DNA of 64,000 bases from Leptoclinus maculatus. Taxonomy: Eukaryota > Chordata > Actinopteri > Perciformes > Stichaeidae. Under the pieces are notes generated by a model. That model was not told the DNA's origin. It worked only from the letters and a program-made list of their open reading frames with translations, and ran no database searches. The stretch is taken from contig JAVDOI010000010.1 in NCBI GenBank assembly GCA_032191485.1, forward strand, positions 23,543,321 through 23,607,320, given 5' to 3'. Position numbers and translations under genes: made by a program. This document shows, in pieces, positions 13,120-23,631 of this stretch (position 1 is the first letter of the stretch; the number at the start of each line of letters is the position of its first letter).

Positions 13120-13432
13120 TCCAGAGAATTCAACCTCAGTAAAATAATAATCATGTTATTAAGTGATAACGTTCTCTGCATTTAGAAATATATTAGAAAT
13201 ATTTGTGGCATAAATCCAATCCTCCGCTCTAATTATATTACTTTTAATAGCTTGAAGACGAATTGGACAAGTAGTGAGAAACTTATTTCTACTGAGTGTA
13301 ATGTTTATGTGGTAACACAGTTTAAATAGACTTTGGTTTTATTGTTATATGGAAAATGAGATGACAGGTAGCAAGACTTTATATACTGTATATATACATT
13401 ATACAATCATACATTATACTTCGTTCATTCAG
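13120..13432. other. AT-rich non-coding DNA
   Basis: Between the truncated gypsy LTR and the candidate exon I see no gene, only AT-rich sequence with a short TATATA run near 13385. Confidence 0.5.
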
Positions 13433-13603
13433 ATCCAACACTTCAACTACCCGCCTCTTGAAGCAGCCGCTCAGAGACATCCTCTTTGCAACCAAGAAGC
13501 TCCGCCATTTTTCTTGATAGGCTCTACTACAACTCCAGGGAAGCTGACCCCGAGTTCCTACTGGTGGAAGACTTACTAATTAGGAACATGGATTTTTACC
13601 CAG
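13433..13603 (+). pseudogene. Candidate exon of unknown protein, with a one-base frameshift
   Basis: A TTCGTTCATTCAG acceptor-like site precedes 13433 and a CAG/GTGTGTC donor-like site follows 13603. In one frame the text reads TTRLLKQPLRDILFATKKL then RHF up to a run of five Ts (13508-13512). One base out of step it continues DRLYYNSREADPEFLLVEDL and IRNMDFYP to the donor. The composition is that of a real globular protein, unlike its AT-rich surroundings. I do not recognise the family. It could be a pseudogene, a sequencing error in the T run, or an old transposon gene piece. Confidence 0.4.
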
Positions 13604-13743
13604 GTGTGTCACACTGCTTTTCCGGGACCAAAGTTATTATTCGCTGAAACCATAGTCTAGGTAAAATGTCTGTACATTCCAGTCCAATGTGAATGGTTCA
13701 GCCGCATTTTTAATGTGGATAGTTAGAACTTATGTGCCGCAAC

Positions 13744-14199
13744 TGTCACGGGGCATGGTGGAGGACTCAAACGCAGACCAGGCAGAGTATCGTGAAGGTG
13801 GTATTTATTGAACAAACACACACAGGAAACGTACCAGAACACAATGGGGAGTCCAAGCAACAGACAAGAGACGAGGGGGTAAATCCAGTAGGAACAGAAC
13901 AAGACAGGCAGGCAGACGGGGAGACCGGGAACAGGACGAGCAAAACGGGCAGGTAGACATGAAGCACATGGGGTAATGATCTGGCCGTGAGTGTGTGTGA
14001 GGCAGGGGTTTAAATAGAGGTGAGAACAGGTGAGGGGAGTTGTGCTGATGAGAGGGAAGTGCTTGATTAATGATCCGAGGCAGGTGAAGGGAATTTAGAC
14101 TGAGGGAGTGACTGACAGGTGTACTGAATAAACTGATTAGATGAGTGAGGAGGGTGTGGAGCTCGACAAAGACACAGAAGGCAAAGCCTAATCGTGACA
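13744..14199 (-). mobile_element. Solo LTR, 456 bp, with 5-bp target duplication
   Basis: It begins TGTCACGG and ends CGTGACA, and is flanked by direct repeats GCAAC at 13739-13743 and 14200-14204. TG...CA ends with a 5-bp duplication define an LTR. On the minus strand TATTTAAAC (near 14010) would be the TATA box and AATAAATACC (near 13800) the polyadenylation signal. No internal retrotransposon sequence is attached, so it is a solo LTR left by recombination. Same family as 59624-60084. Confidence 0.9.
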
Positions 14200-14204
14200 G
14201 CAAC

Positions 14205-14399
14205 TGGTTGAACCATCACCTCCTGGCTTCTCTTATTCAAACAAGCCTAGATCCTCAAGCAGGGGTGGTTGAGTGGCTACGAACGAAAAAGGACATAGTC
14301 TTGACCTACCATGGCACCATGATGTTGGGAATGAAAAGGAGCGTGTTTGAGTTATCAGCATATAAGAAAACTAAATTATTGACTACTTGACAAATTATT
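14205..14399. other. Probable 3' end of LINE-A, not resolved
   Basis: Sequence between the solo LTR and the first clear LINE-A coding text. It has no LINE tail repeats and no recognisable feature; it may be decayed 3' UTR or flank. Confidence 0.35.
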
Positions 14400-14438
14400 G
14401 ACAGCAGCAACTCTGCTGTCCTGACGTCAGTGGGGAGT

Positions 14439-15443
14439 TCATTCCACCACTGTGGGGCCAGGACAGAAAAAAGCCGTGACCGGATCGATCGGCCGCAGGG
14501 ACCTCTGAGCGACGGGGCGATTGGTTGCGCATGCAGCAGAGCGAAGTGGTCGGGCGGGGGTGTAGGGCTTGACCGTGGCCTGGAGATAGGAAGGAGCTGT
14601 TCCTTTCACTGCCCTGTAGGCTAGCACCAGAGTCTTAAACTGGATGCGAGCTCTTACAGGGAGCCAGTGTAGAGAACGGAGAAGGGAAGTTGTGTAGGAG
14701 AACTTGGGGCGATTGAACACCAGACGAGCTGCAGCTTTCTGGACAAGCTCCAGAAGTCTGATGGCCAACGCCGGGACTCCGGCAAGTAGAGAGTTGCAGT
14801 AGTCCAGGCGGGAGATGACAAGAGCCTGGATGAGCACCTGCGCCATCTCATCAGTGAGGAAGGGGCGAATCCTCCTGATGTTGTAGAGCAGGAATCTGCA
14901 GGAGCGTGTAACCGATGCAATGTTTGCTGAGAATGATAGTTGGTCATCCAGGGTCGCACCCAGATTCCTCGCAGTCCGAGTTGGCGTCACCACAGTATCA
15001 TCAATGGTGATGGACAGGTCTCGGTGCGGGCAACCCTTCCCCGGGAGGAACAGTAGCTCAGTTTTGTCCAGGTTGAGCTTCAGGTGGTGTGTCGCCATCC
15101 ACTTTGAGATGTCAGCCAAGCACGCAGCGATGTGTGTCTCCACTTGAGTGTCACCGGGGGGAAATGACAAGACCAGCTGGGTGTCATCGGCATAACAATG
15201 GTAGGAGAAGTCATGTGAGCGAATAACAGAACCCAGAGATGTTGTGTAGAGTGAGAAGAGAATGGGGCCCAGAACTGAACCTTGTGAAACCCCCGTAGTC
15301 AGCATGCGTGGTTCCGACACGGCCCCCCTCCATGTCACCTGGTAGGATCGACCTGTCAGGTAGGATGCAAACAGGGAGAGTGCAGAGCCTGAGATGCCCA
15401 TCCCCTCGAGGGTGGAGAGGAGGATCTGGTGGTTCAGTGTCAA
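14439..15443 (-). pseudogene. LINE-A reverse transcriptase, palm motif B to C-terminus
   Basis: A 334-residue open frame. In order: TGVSQGSVLGPILFSLY (palm motif B), HCYADDTQL (motif C with both catalytic Asp), NLDKTELLFLPG (thumb start), RLDYCNSLLAGVP and LHWLPVRARIQFKTL. It lacks the start of the protein, which continues in another frame at 15440-16499, so the boundary is a frameshift just after LLDLSAAFDT. The open frame itself is well kept, meaning decay is fairly recent. Confidence 0.88.
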
Positions 15444-16499
15444 ACGCCGCAGACAGGTCCAGGAGAATCAGGACAGAGGAGAGAGAGTTCGCTCTCGCGT
15501 TGTGAAGCAACTCTGTCACCGGAAGGAGGGCTGTCTCAGTCAAGTGACCCACCTTGAACCCGGACTGGTGGGGGTCCAAGAGGCTGTTCTGGTGGAGATA
15601 GGAAGACAGTTGGTTAAAGACAGCACGTTCAAGTGTTTTGGATAGAAAGGGTAGAAGAGAAACCGGTCTGAAGTTCTTGACATCAGAGGGGTCAAGTGAT
15701 GGTTTCTTCAGAAGGGGGGTGACTCTGGCAGTCTTGAAAGCCGTGGGAAAGCATCCTGAAACAAGAGATGTGTTGATGAGGTGGGTGAGGAAAGGAAGGA
15801 GTTCAGTCACAATAGACTGAAGAAGAGGGGAGGGGATCGGATCAAGGGAGCACGTGGTGGGGCGGTTAGATGTAACAAGGTTGAGGACGTCGTTAGGGAA
15901 GAGGGGAGCAAGATAGGGTAAGATGGGGCATGGAGAGGGGAGGAAGAGCTGAGGGGGAAGAGAGGGAGAGGGTAGAGAGGGAGAGGGGGGCTGAGAGAAG
16001 GAGGATCTGATATCATTTACCTTCTTGTCAAAGAAGTTGGCAAAATCATCAGGGAGAAGGGAGGGAGTAGGAAGAGGGGGTGGGGGTTGGTGGAGTGAAG
16101 AGAAAGTTTCGAAGAGTTTTTTAGGATTGGAAGCAGAGGTTGGGATATTAGAGCGGAATAAATCAGCTTTAGCAGTAGATAGAGAGGAGGAACAAGCAGA
16201 AAGAAGAGATTGGAAGTTAAGAAGGTCCTCCGGGAGTTTGCCTTTTCTCCATTTACGCTCCGACAGCAATGGGGCAAGTGGGGTTGGCCGTGCAAGCCTG
16301 GAGGTGAAGGGACAGAGTTTGTCCAAAGAAGAGGAAAGGGTGGAGAGGAGAAGATCAGTAGCAGTATCAGGGGATAGGAGAGAGAAGGATTCAGGGTCAG
16401 GGAGAGCAGAGGTAACAGAAGAGGAAAGATCAGCGGGGGAGAGGGAGCGGAGATGACTATGGGTAGAAACCATGTGGGTAGGTGGAGGAAGTAAGGCAA
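15440..16499 (-). pseudogene. LINE-A: linker and RT motifs 0 to A
   Basis: The frame carries ANFFDKKVNDIRSSF, the RT-proximal block, then LKKPSLDPSDVKNFRPVSLL, LSKTLERAVFNQL, DPHQSGFKVGHLTETAL and LLDLSAAFDT (motif A Asp). A stretch between about 15880 and 15990 is low-complexity Ser/Pro/Leu. The frame runs on into LINE-B's tail at its upstream end, so the first 14 or so residues are not part of the LINE-A protein. Confidence 0.85.
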
Positions 16500-16736
16500 G
16501 GCAAGGCAAGTTTATTTGTATAGCACATTTCAACAACAAGGTAATTCAAAGTGCTTCACATAAAACCATTAAAATCATCAAAACATAAGGCATAAGAAAA
16601 GGAGATTTAAAAACAATTAAGAACATTCATTGAACATTAAAAACAGTCATTAAAACATTAAAAAGCAGTGTAAGAAATAAAATACAGTAGTAAAATGCAG
16701 AAATGCAGGAGATTGATTAATATCCTTGAATCTGGT

Positions 16737-19420
16737 TTAATTAAAGGCAGCAGCAAACAGAAAAGTCTTCAATCTTGATTTAAAGGAGCTGAGGGTCTCA
16801 GCAGACCTGCAGCTTTCTGGGACTTTGTTCCAGATATTTGTGGCAGAAAAACTGAACGCTGCTTCTCCACCTTTAGTTCTGACTCTGGGAACAGAAAGTA
16901 GACCAGTCCCAGGCGACCTAAGGGGTCGGGATGGTTCATAAAGTAGCAGCAGATCAGAGATGTATTTTGGCCCTAAACCATTCAGTGCTTTATAAACCAA
17001 CAGCAGGATTTTAAAGTCAATTCTTTGTTGCTTTTTCCAAATCCTGTAGAGACATAAGTCCTCTAACCCTTGATATATTCTTCAGGTGATAGGAGGCTGA
17101 TTTAGTAATTGTCTTGATATGGCTGTTCAGGTTGAGGTCTGAATCCATAACTACACCTAGATTTCTGGCTTGGTTTGTGGTTTTTAACATCAGTGATTGA
17201 AGCTGAGCGCTGACTTTCAATCGTTCGTCCTTGGTACCAAAAACAATTACTTCTGTTTTATCTTCGTTTAATTGAAGAAAGTTCTGGCACATCCAGTTGT
17301 TGATTTGTTCAATGCATTTACCAGCCCTTGTATGGGATTATAGTCCCCTGGTGATATAGTTATGTAGATTTGTGTGTCGTCTGCATAATTATGATAACAG
17401 ACTTTGTTGTTTTCCATAATCTGAGCTAGTGGAAGCATGTAGATGTTGAACAGAAGAGGCCCCAGTATTGAACCTTGGGGAACACCACATGTCATTTTAG
17501 TCAGCTCTGATGTGTAATTAGCTACAGACACAAAGTATTCTCGGTCCTTCAAGTAGGATTCAAACCAGTTAAGTGCTGTGCCAGAGAGTCCCACCCAGAG
17601 TTTTAGTCTTTCTAGTAGTATGTTATGGTCGACCGTGTCGAATGCAGCACTGAGATCCAGTAATACTAAGACTGAAGTTCTGCCATTGTCTGTGTTTAAG
17701 TGGATGTCGTTGAAAACCTTAACAAGAGCAGTTTCAGTACTGTGGTGCTGTCGAAAGCCTGACTGGAAGACATCAAAACAGTTATTTACGGCCAAGAAGT
17801 TGTTCAGCTGTTGAAAAACCGCTTTTTCAATTATTTTACTTAAAAGTGGGAGGTTTGATATTGGCCTATCATGTTTCATTGTTGCGGAGTCTAAATTAGC
17901 CTTCTTTAGGAGTGGTTTAATAACTGCAGTTTTTAGGGCTTGTGGGAAGACACCTGAGAGAAGGGATGTGTTTACAATGTGTAACAGATCAGTGGTCATG
18001 CAGTTTGAAATATCTTTGAAAAAGCGTGTTGGTAGAATATCCAAGCAGCAGGAGGATGACTTCAGATGTTGTATAATGTCTTCTAGGCTTCTATGGTCGA
18101 TTGAATGAAATTGTGTCATGATATTTGAATGGATGTTATTCAGACATGGGGACAACACAAATCCTGTGGTTGGTGTGGAGGCACTGACTGCTTGTCTAAT
18201 TTTCTGAATTTTGTCAGTAAAAAAGTAGGCAAATTGATTGCATGCACAGGTGGATTGGAGCTCAGCAGCTACTGACACTGGTGGGTTTGTTAGCCTGTCG
18301 ACGATAGCAAATAAGGCGCGTGTATTGTTATTATTTGGGGTTATGATGTCAGAGAAGAAGGACTGCCTTGCATTTCTAAGTTCCAAATTATAATTGCGAA
18401 GTCTCTCTTTATAGATGTCACAGTGAACCTGGAGATTTGTTTTTCGCCACCTGCGCTCAGCTTTCCGACACTCTCGTTTCTCTATTCTGACCAGCGTGGC
18501 ATTTCTCCAAGGAGACCTTTGCTTACCTGAGACAACCTTCACTTTAGTGGGTGCAATGGCATCAATAACATTTTTTACTTTAGAATTGAAGCTATCTACA
18601 AGCTCATTGACTGAGATGCAAGAGAGGGCTGGTGTGGAGGAGTACTTCTGAATAAATAGTTCACCGGTTTTTTCAGAGATGTAACGCTTTGTCACAACCT
18701 CGGTTTGGACATTTGTGTGCAAGGAGATTGCACTCTCAAAGAAAACACAGAAATGATCAGAGAGTGCAACATCAGTCACAGCGACCTTGGAAATGTTTAG
18801 ACCTTTGGTGATGATTAGGTCCAGAGTGTGCCCCCTGTTGTGGGTGGGTCCTGTCACATGCTGAGTCAGATCATAGTTCTCAAGGACACCACATAGTTCT
18901 ATAGACCTTCTGTCCTGGGGATTATCAACATGGATATTAAAATCGCCAACAATAACAACACAGTCAAAATCAATACAGATTATCGACAGCAGTTCAGTAA
19001 ACTCATCAAAGAAGGTTGCACAGTATTTAGGTGGTCTGTAAATGTTTAGGAATAAAGCTTGAGTGGAATTCAGAGCCACATATTCAAAAGAACTAAAATG
19101 ACCAAAGGACATCTGCTTGCATTGAAGATAATCATTAAATAAAATAGCAACTCCACCTCCTTTCTTCTGAGCTCTTGTTTCACTCATGAAACTGAAGTTG
19201 TGAGGTGTTGATTCAATAAGAACAGCTGCTCTGTTATCTTGGTTTAACCAAGTTTCAGTTAAAAACAAAATGTCCAGTTTGTGCCTAACAATAAAATCAT
19301 TGGTTAAAAATGTTTTTCCTGACAGAGACCTGACATTTAATAAAGCTAAGTTTAATGTGGTTAAAGCTTTATTTGCCCAATGTATTTGGACAGGCTGACG
19401 AGGAATGAATGTTTAGTTTG
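16737..19420 (-). pseudogene. LINE-B ORF2: endonuclease plus reverse transcriptase
   Basis: From about 19420 the frame reads QPVQIHWANKALTTLNLALL into the APE-like endonuclease: LFLTETWL, LFLNIYRPP, VIVGDFNIHVD, GHTLDLI and ALSDHF, the expected catalytic set. RT follows: YFTDKIQKIR, DRPISNLPLLSKIIEKA, FQSGFRQHHSTETAL, LLDLSAAFDTVDH, GVPQGSILGPLLFNIY and HNYADDTQIYI. Near 17280 a frameshift leads to NFLQLNEDKTEVIVFG. Near 17020 an internal deletion removes the SRLDYCN region and changes frame to QRIDFKILLLVYKALNG, ending at 16737. ORF2 is therefore non-functional. Confidence 0.92.
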
Positions 19421-19589
19421 ATAAGTTTGCAGGTTTACTATTGTTTCTTCGCAGCCTCTCCTTTCTTTTTCTATAAACTATCAGGACAGGAATTGAGAAG
19501 GCTCGCTGCATACAGGGCCCCGACTTTTCCTGGAGAGAATCATTGGTGTCATTAGCCTTGTAGCCTGGACCCAGAAGATATCAATTATT

Positions 19590-21090
19590 GTCTTTATCAG
19601 TTAGAGAAGGTGGGGGAGGGGCATGGCGCTTAGGACTTGGAGCCAGTGGCGGGGGTGGGGCTGGATGCGGAGGTGGAACTGTATGTTGAGGAGTGGGGCG
19701 AGGAGTGTGTTTGGTTCCAGCAATGACCAGCTCTTTCATGTAGTCAGTGAACTCCAGGTGGGGGGAGGATGGGGAGAGTGTGAGAGAGGAAAGGGACCTG
19801 GATGTAGTCTGGGGGGTGGAAGTAGGTGCTGGGGAGGGAGGTAAAGACTCCTCCTCTCGGAAGGGTGGGGAAAGTGGGAGATCAGAGGCGGTTCCTGATG
19901 ATGAGGTTGGAGACTCCTCTTGGCTGTCATTAGGCGGGGGAATCCTTCCCGTAAAGTCTCCAAGGCGATGCTGTGTGGTTATCTCTTGTTTAAACTTCTC
20001 TTGTCTCTTGTCCTTGGCAGTGGGAACAGACGGATGACGCAGGAAGAAAAATAGGTTAGAGGTAAACAGTTTTACCCCTGACTTGTTCAGGCAAACTCCA
20101 TTTGCCTTAAAAAGATGTCTGCGCTCCCAGAAAAGGTAGAAATTGTTGATAAAATGTACTGAATGGTCAGTACATGCAGTTGACAGCCATTTGTTCAGTG
20201 CAAACAGCTGCTGAATCCTTCATCTCCTCCTCTGACTGGTGGAAGAGGGCCACTGATAAACACCTCAGCCTTGACAGAGCTGACTGTGTTTAACAGATCA
20301 ATAAAGTCTCGCTTCAGAACTTCAGACTGTTGTTTCACAATATCACAGCTTCCTGTATGCACGATGATGTTTTTCACCGTGGGATGGTCAGCCACGATGT
20401 CCAGGATTTTGTCTCTCATGTTAGAGACCATGTCTTTCGGAAAGCAGAGTATTTTGGTATTCTTGCTGCACATTGTTCTGACATCTTTTACAGCATAGTC
20501 ACCAACAATCAGAGTCTCAGGCCCAGTCATTAGCTTACCCTGCTTTGAGAAGATAGCTGCTTATCCAGGTCATCAGATGGAGATTTAGGATCCTGCGACA
20601 ATGGAGCAAATCTGTTTTGAAGTTGTAAGCTTGGTTGTTGTGGAGATTTTTTGCTGGTTTTGCTTTTCTCAGCTGTCCTTGTCTTTGTCCGGCTGAGTGC
20701 AAGGGTTGAGGAGGAGTACTGCCTGTGTGGTAGTGCAGGCCAGCCAGTCGCATCACAAACCTCAGGGCGCTGGGCTCTGCCTGTTAGTCGTCCTCCCACA
20801 TCCTGAGGGTATGATTTTCTCTTCGGCTTTGCACCGAGAGAGTTCCAGGGAGGACTACCATTTGAAGATACATTATCTGCTCTCTCCTCCTGTTTCTTGG
20901 TAGGCCTGGTGGTGCTAGTTAGCTGTGTCTTCGCTTGCGTTTGTCCAATGTTTTGAGTCCATGGTAAAGTGATATCATTCCCACACAGTCCATTTACCTC
21001 CACGTTTACTTCTAGTCGGTGGATTTTTGTTTCCAAGACTGCAATCTTCTGCAGGAGTTTGTGGTAGTCATCCGTGGAGAAGGGAGGCAT
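19590..21090 (-). pseudogene. LINE-B ORF1: coiled coil and degenerate SGNH esterase
   Basis: The first frame (21090-20530, 186 residues) starts MPPFSTDDYHKLLQKI with a short coiled coil (LLQKIAVLETKIHRLEVNV), followed by a Lys/Ser/Pro-rich linker, and stops. The next frame (20530-20195) holds the esterase-like domain found in CR1/L2 ORF1: TLIVGDYAVKDVR, KDMVSNMRDKILDIVADH, IIVHTGSCDIVKQQ and FISGPLPPVRGG. The nucleophile position of the usual G-D-S block is Tyr and the usual G-x-N-D block reads GSCD, so the catalytic Ser and Asn are both lost. The Pro-rich C-terminus is recognisable in other frames to about 19590. Confidence 0.85.
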
Positions 21091-21318
21091 CTTGCTGCTA
21101 CTTAGCTTTAGCTTAGCTGCTAGTTAGCATTAGCCAACAACCCAAATAGCTCGACGACTTTCTGGATTCGTCTTCACTCAAACGTTGAAGAGTGATATAT
21201 CTGATATATCTGGCAATTTGAGTAAAAAACAAAAAAACAAAAAACAAAGAAAAACAAGAAAAGCAAGAAAATGTAAGCAGAGGCAAGAGCAAGGAGCAAA
21301 AGCGACTGCACTGTAAGG

Positions 21319-21707
21319 AAGCAGGAAGTAGTCGTCAGTAAGGGGGGAGAGGAGAGGGAGAGGGAGTAGGACATGAAATAGGACATGAAATAGTGGACAG
21401 AGAGCTGGAGGGGAGTGACAGAGAGGTTAGCAGTAGAACAGTGTCTAGTGAAGATAAGATCCAGCTGGTTGCCGCCCTTGTGGGTAGGAGAAGAAGAGGA
21501 GGGGTAAAGGTCAAAGGAGGAGAGGAAGGAAAGAAGAGCTGCGGCTGTGGTGGTGTTTTCTGGTGTGATCCAGGTCTCAGTTAGAGCAAGAAAGTTGAGG
21601 GAGAGCAAGGAAGCATAGCCTGAGATGAACTCAGCTTTCGGCACACTCAGCTTTCGGCACTGCCGACTGGCAATTCCAGAGCCCCCCTGCCACCACTTGC
21701 TCACCAT
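21319..21707 (-). pseudogene. LINE-A endonuclease fragment
   Basis: The minus frame from 21707 carries ISGYASLLSLNFLALTETWI, the first catalytic block of the APE-like endonuclease. It then jumps to DLYPSSSSPTHKGGNQLDLI, a later block, so about half the domain is deleted. A short duplication (two CCGAAAGCTGAG copies near 21640) lies just after the start. The last codons before 21319 continue in LINE-B's 5' UTR and are not genuine. Confidence 0.8.
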
Positions 21708-22258
21708 GAGCTGAGAGAGTAGGATAGATAGTTAAGTGTTTTGTGTGACCTCATCTAAAGTGAGGACTATCTATGCCTTACAAAACATTTATAAATGACA
21801 TTGAAAGGCCATCAGTGCCTCAAAACCCACAAAAGTCTCAGTTATCTTCTCAACATAAAAGGCACATAGACATGACTAAAAAGTGATCAAGAAACAATGT
21901 ACTCGTGAATACATACCGCTTCCATTCATGTAAAAATAACAAATAAAGACATTGTCCTTCAGGAGAACATGGTTGGATACAAAACATTTGTAAATGTATG
22001 ACTAGAGCTAACCAGGAGCTTTGCATATTAGTTTACATTTACTTATTTAATTATCAATTTCATACCAAGCATATGAATCTCCACTGTTGGCAGTTTTCTT
22101 CAGTTGCATGTCCCGATGGCATATTCTGCATTTTACTTTTCTTACTTTTCTTTTCAGCAGTTTCCTCTTCTGAAGCCACTTCATCAGCTTCAGGATGTAT
22201 TTTTTAGAGATGTGATCAAAAACAAGCCTCTTTAGCCGGCCGAATCTCCTTATTGTTT
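21708..22258. other. Non-coding, nothing certain
   Basis: A 71-residue Lys/Arg-rich minus frame (22047-22262) with a Cys-x2-Cys-x-His pattern is present but not recognisable; it may be debris of the neighbouring transposon pieces. Confidence 0.4.
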
Positions 22259-22471
22259 GCAAAAAATAATGCTTTGGATGGTGGTGGCTTTAGGAAGACT
22301 GATCTGATCCCCATAAGCAACACGTTTGTCCCACATTGAGGACGTATGAAGCAGGCTTTTCCTTTGTCCCACGTTGATGACGTATTGAAAGCGGGATTTT
22401 ATTTATTTATCAGATCATAACCTCTTGGATGTCTTCCTAAAACAACCACCGTCCAAAGCATTATTTTTTGC
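22259..22471. mobile_element. 213-bp hairpin MITE-like element
   Basis: A 41-bp terminal inverted repeat (GCAAAAAATAATGCTTTGGA start) at 22259-22299 matches 22431-22471 with three or four mismatches. The interior holds two tandem copies of a roughly 40-bp block beginning TTTGTCCCAC. No target duplication is clear. A Harbinger transposase remnant lies 30 bp further on, so this may be a PIF/Harbinger-related MITE; that link is inference. Confidence 0.7.
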
Positions 22472-22500
22472 TCATCAAAGAATACATGGGGTCTCCTGAG

Positions 22501-22738
22501 CAGGGGGTTTTTAATCAAGGTGGAGAATTATTTTGAAAAGAAGCTGCACTCGTCTTTTCCCTCTCATCTGATTGTGACATGCTGTGCCCTACACAACTTC
22601 TACGAAAGAGAAAAGAACCAAGGCACCCAATATGGATGCATTGGGCTACAACTCTGGAGGCCCAGTTAGCTCAACGAAGAGATCATCCCATGAATACGGT
22701 CAATGCCGATGGCCAAGCAATTAGAGAGGCACTCTAAT
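22501..22738 (+). pseudogene. PIF/Harbinger-type transposase C-terminal remnant
   Basis: Plus-strand text reads HLIVTCCALHNFYEREKNQG with the C-C-x-LHN block that follows the last catalytic acid in DDE_Tnp_4/HARBI1-like transposases. After a stop at about 22670 another frame gives NADGQAIREAL and a stop, the usual tail of these proteins. No catalytic core is visible upstream. A remnant on the plus strand. Confidence 0.6.
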
Positions 22739-23297
22739 TCTAATTAAATGGCAGAAAACTTTCCACTACGTCAAGGTGTGTGTTCTTGAGCTGTCTAAGA
22801 ATTTCTTAGGCAAGGTCTTGTTGACCATTTCAGGTTATGCATTTTTCACATTCATAAGTAGTTTATTTTCTTGTTTCATTAGAATAGAAAACTTACATAT
22901 TAAACATTTTTGTAACAAAACATGTGGCGGGGCCACATAAGATATGTACCAGGTACAGATGGAACACTAGAGCACAACACTGGCAACATAGCAAAGTGGC
23001 ACCAGAGCTGGTGAGCTGGTTATCTGACTGTAAAGCAAGTACTCTGTCTGTGTGTCTGTGTGTCCTTTGCCTATCTCTAGAAATGGTCAACTCATCTTCT
23101 ACACACTGTGTATTGTTGGAGACCATAGACGTGCAAGCTCAGTGCAGCAGCAGGGTCGACATCCACACTAATATGTTTTCGTTTTATATTACAAAAACGA
23201 TCTACATCCACACGGGCCTTCCAGCTCCGCTTTAGAAATGATTTCCATCAATGCTAACACGCCTGAAAACGAATATCACATGACTATTCATGTAGAC
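22739..23297. other. Non-coding
   Basis: No recognisable coding or repeat content other than a short TGTGTCTGTGTGTC run near 23045. Confidence 0.45.
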
Positions 23298-23623
23298 CAG
23301 GGGTCTCAAACTCAATTTACCTGGGGGCCGCTGGAGGTAGAGTCTGGGTGAGGCTGGGCCGTGTTCATCTGTGCAGAGAGCAGAGGATAATTATAAATTA
23401 AACAAAATTAAGTCGACCTTCTAGGGGGGGCGGAGGGTGCCGTTGGGGGGGCGGGGCGCCCCGCTAATACAATGGTAGGGGAAACACTGGACTCGGCAAA
23501 AAGGTGTGTGTGAGAAAAATGCACGGGCCGCACTAACACTAAACTTTGATGTCAAGTAGGGGGCCACAAAATATCGTCCAGCGGGCCTCAATTGGCCCGC
23601 AGGCCGCGAGTTTGAGACCTCTG
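23298..23623. mobile_element. hAT-type MITE, 326 bp, with perfect 8-bp target duplication
   Basis: It begins CAGGGGTCTCAAACTC and ends GAGTTTGAGACCTCTG, an inverted repeat, flanked by ATGTAGAC at 23290-23297 and again at 23624-23631. Ends and 8-bp duplication mark a hAT non-autonomous element of a kind common in vertebrates. It carries a nested fragment of another MITE. Confidence 0.92.
23389..23489 (-). mobile_element. Fragment of a second hAT MITE nested in the first
   Basis: Read on the minus strand from 23489 it starts CAGTGTTTCCCCTACC, another hAT-like end, followed by a GC-rich stretch with seven-G runs (a GGGGCGCCCC palindrome near 23456). The other end is not found, so the insert is truncated or its far boundary has decayed. 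Confidence 0.5.
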
Positions 23624-23631
23624 ATGTAGAC

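Larger units (their letters stand above)
16497..21312 (-). mobile_element. LINE-B: nearly full-length L2/CR1-type LINE inserted in LINE-A
   Basis: About 4.8 kb on the minus strand: 5' UTR (21312-21091), ORF1 with an esterase domain, ORF2 with endonuclease and RT, and a 3' UTR ending AAATAAACTTGCC followed by TTGCC repeats at 16497. A 6-bp direct repeat GTAAGG bounds it. It is close to full length, rare for fish LINEs which are usually 5'-truncated. ORF1 and ORF2 both carry disabling changes. A 5'-truncated relative is at 40283-40581. Confidence 0.9.
14400..21707 (-). mobile_element. LINE-A: L2-like non-LTR retrotransposon split by LINE-B
   Basis: Its 5' part (endonuclease start) lies at 21319-21707 and its reverse transcriptase at 14439-16490, both minus. 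Everything between (16497-21312) is LINE-B. The two LINE-A parts meet at a duplicated GTAAGG (16491-16496 and 21313-21318). The YHCYADDTQL and RLDYCNSLLAG signatures and the HWLPVRARIQFK block place it in the L2/CR1 group. Frameshifts and an internal deletion in the endonuclease make it dead. Confidence 0.85.
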
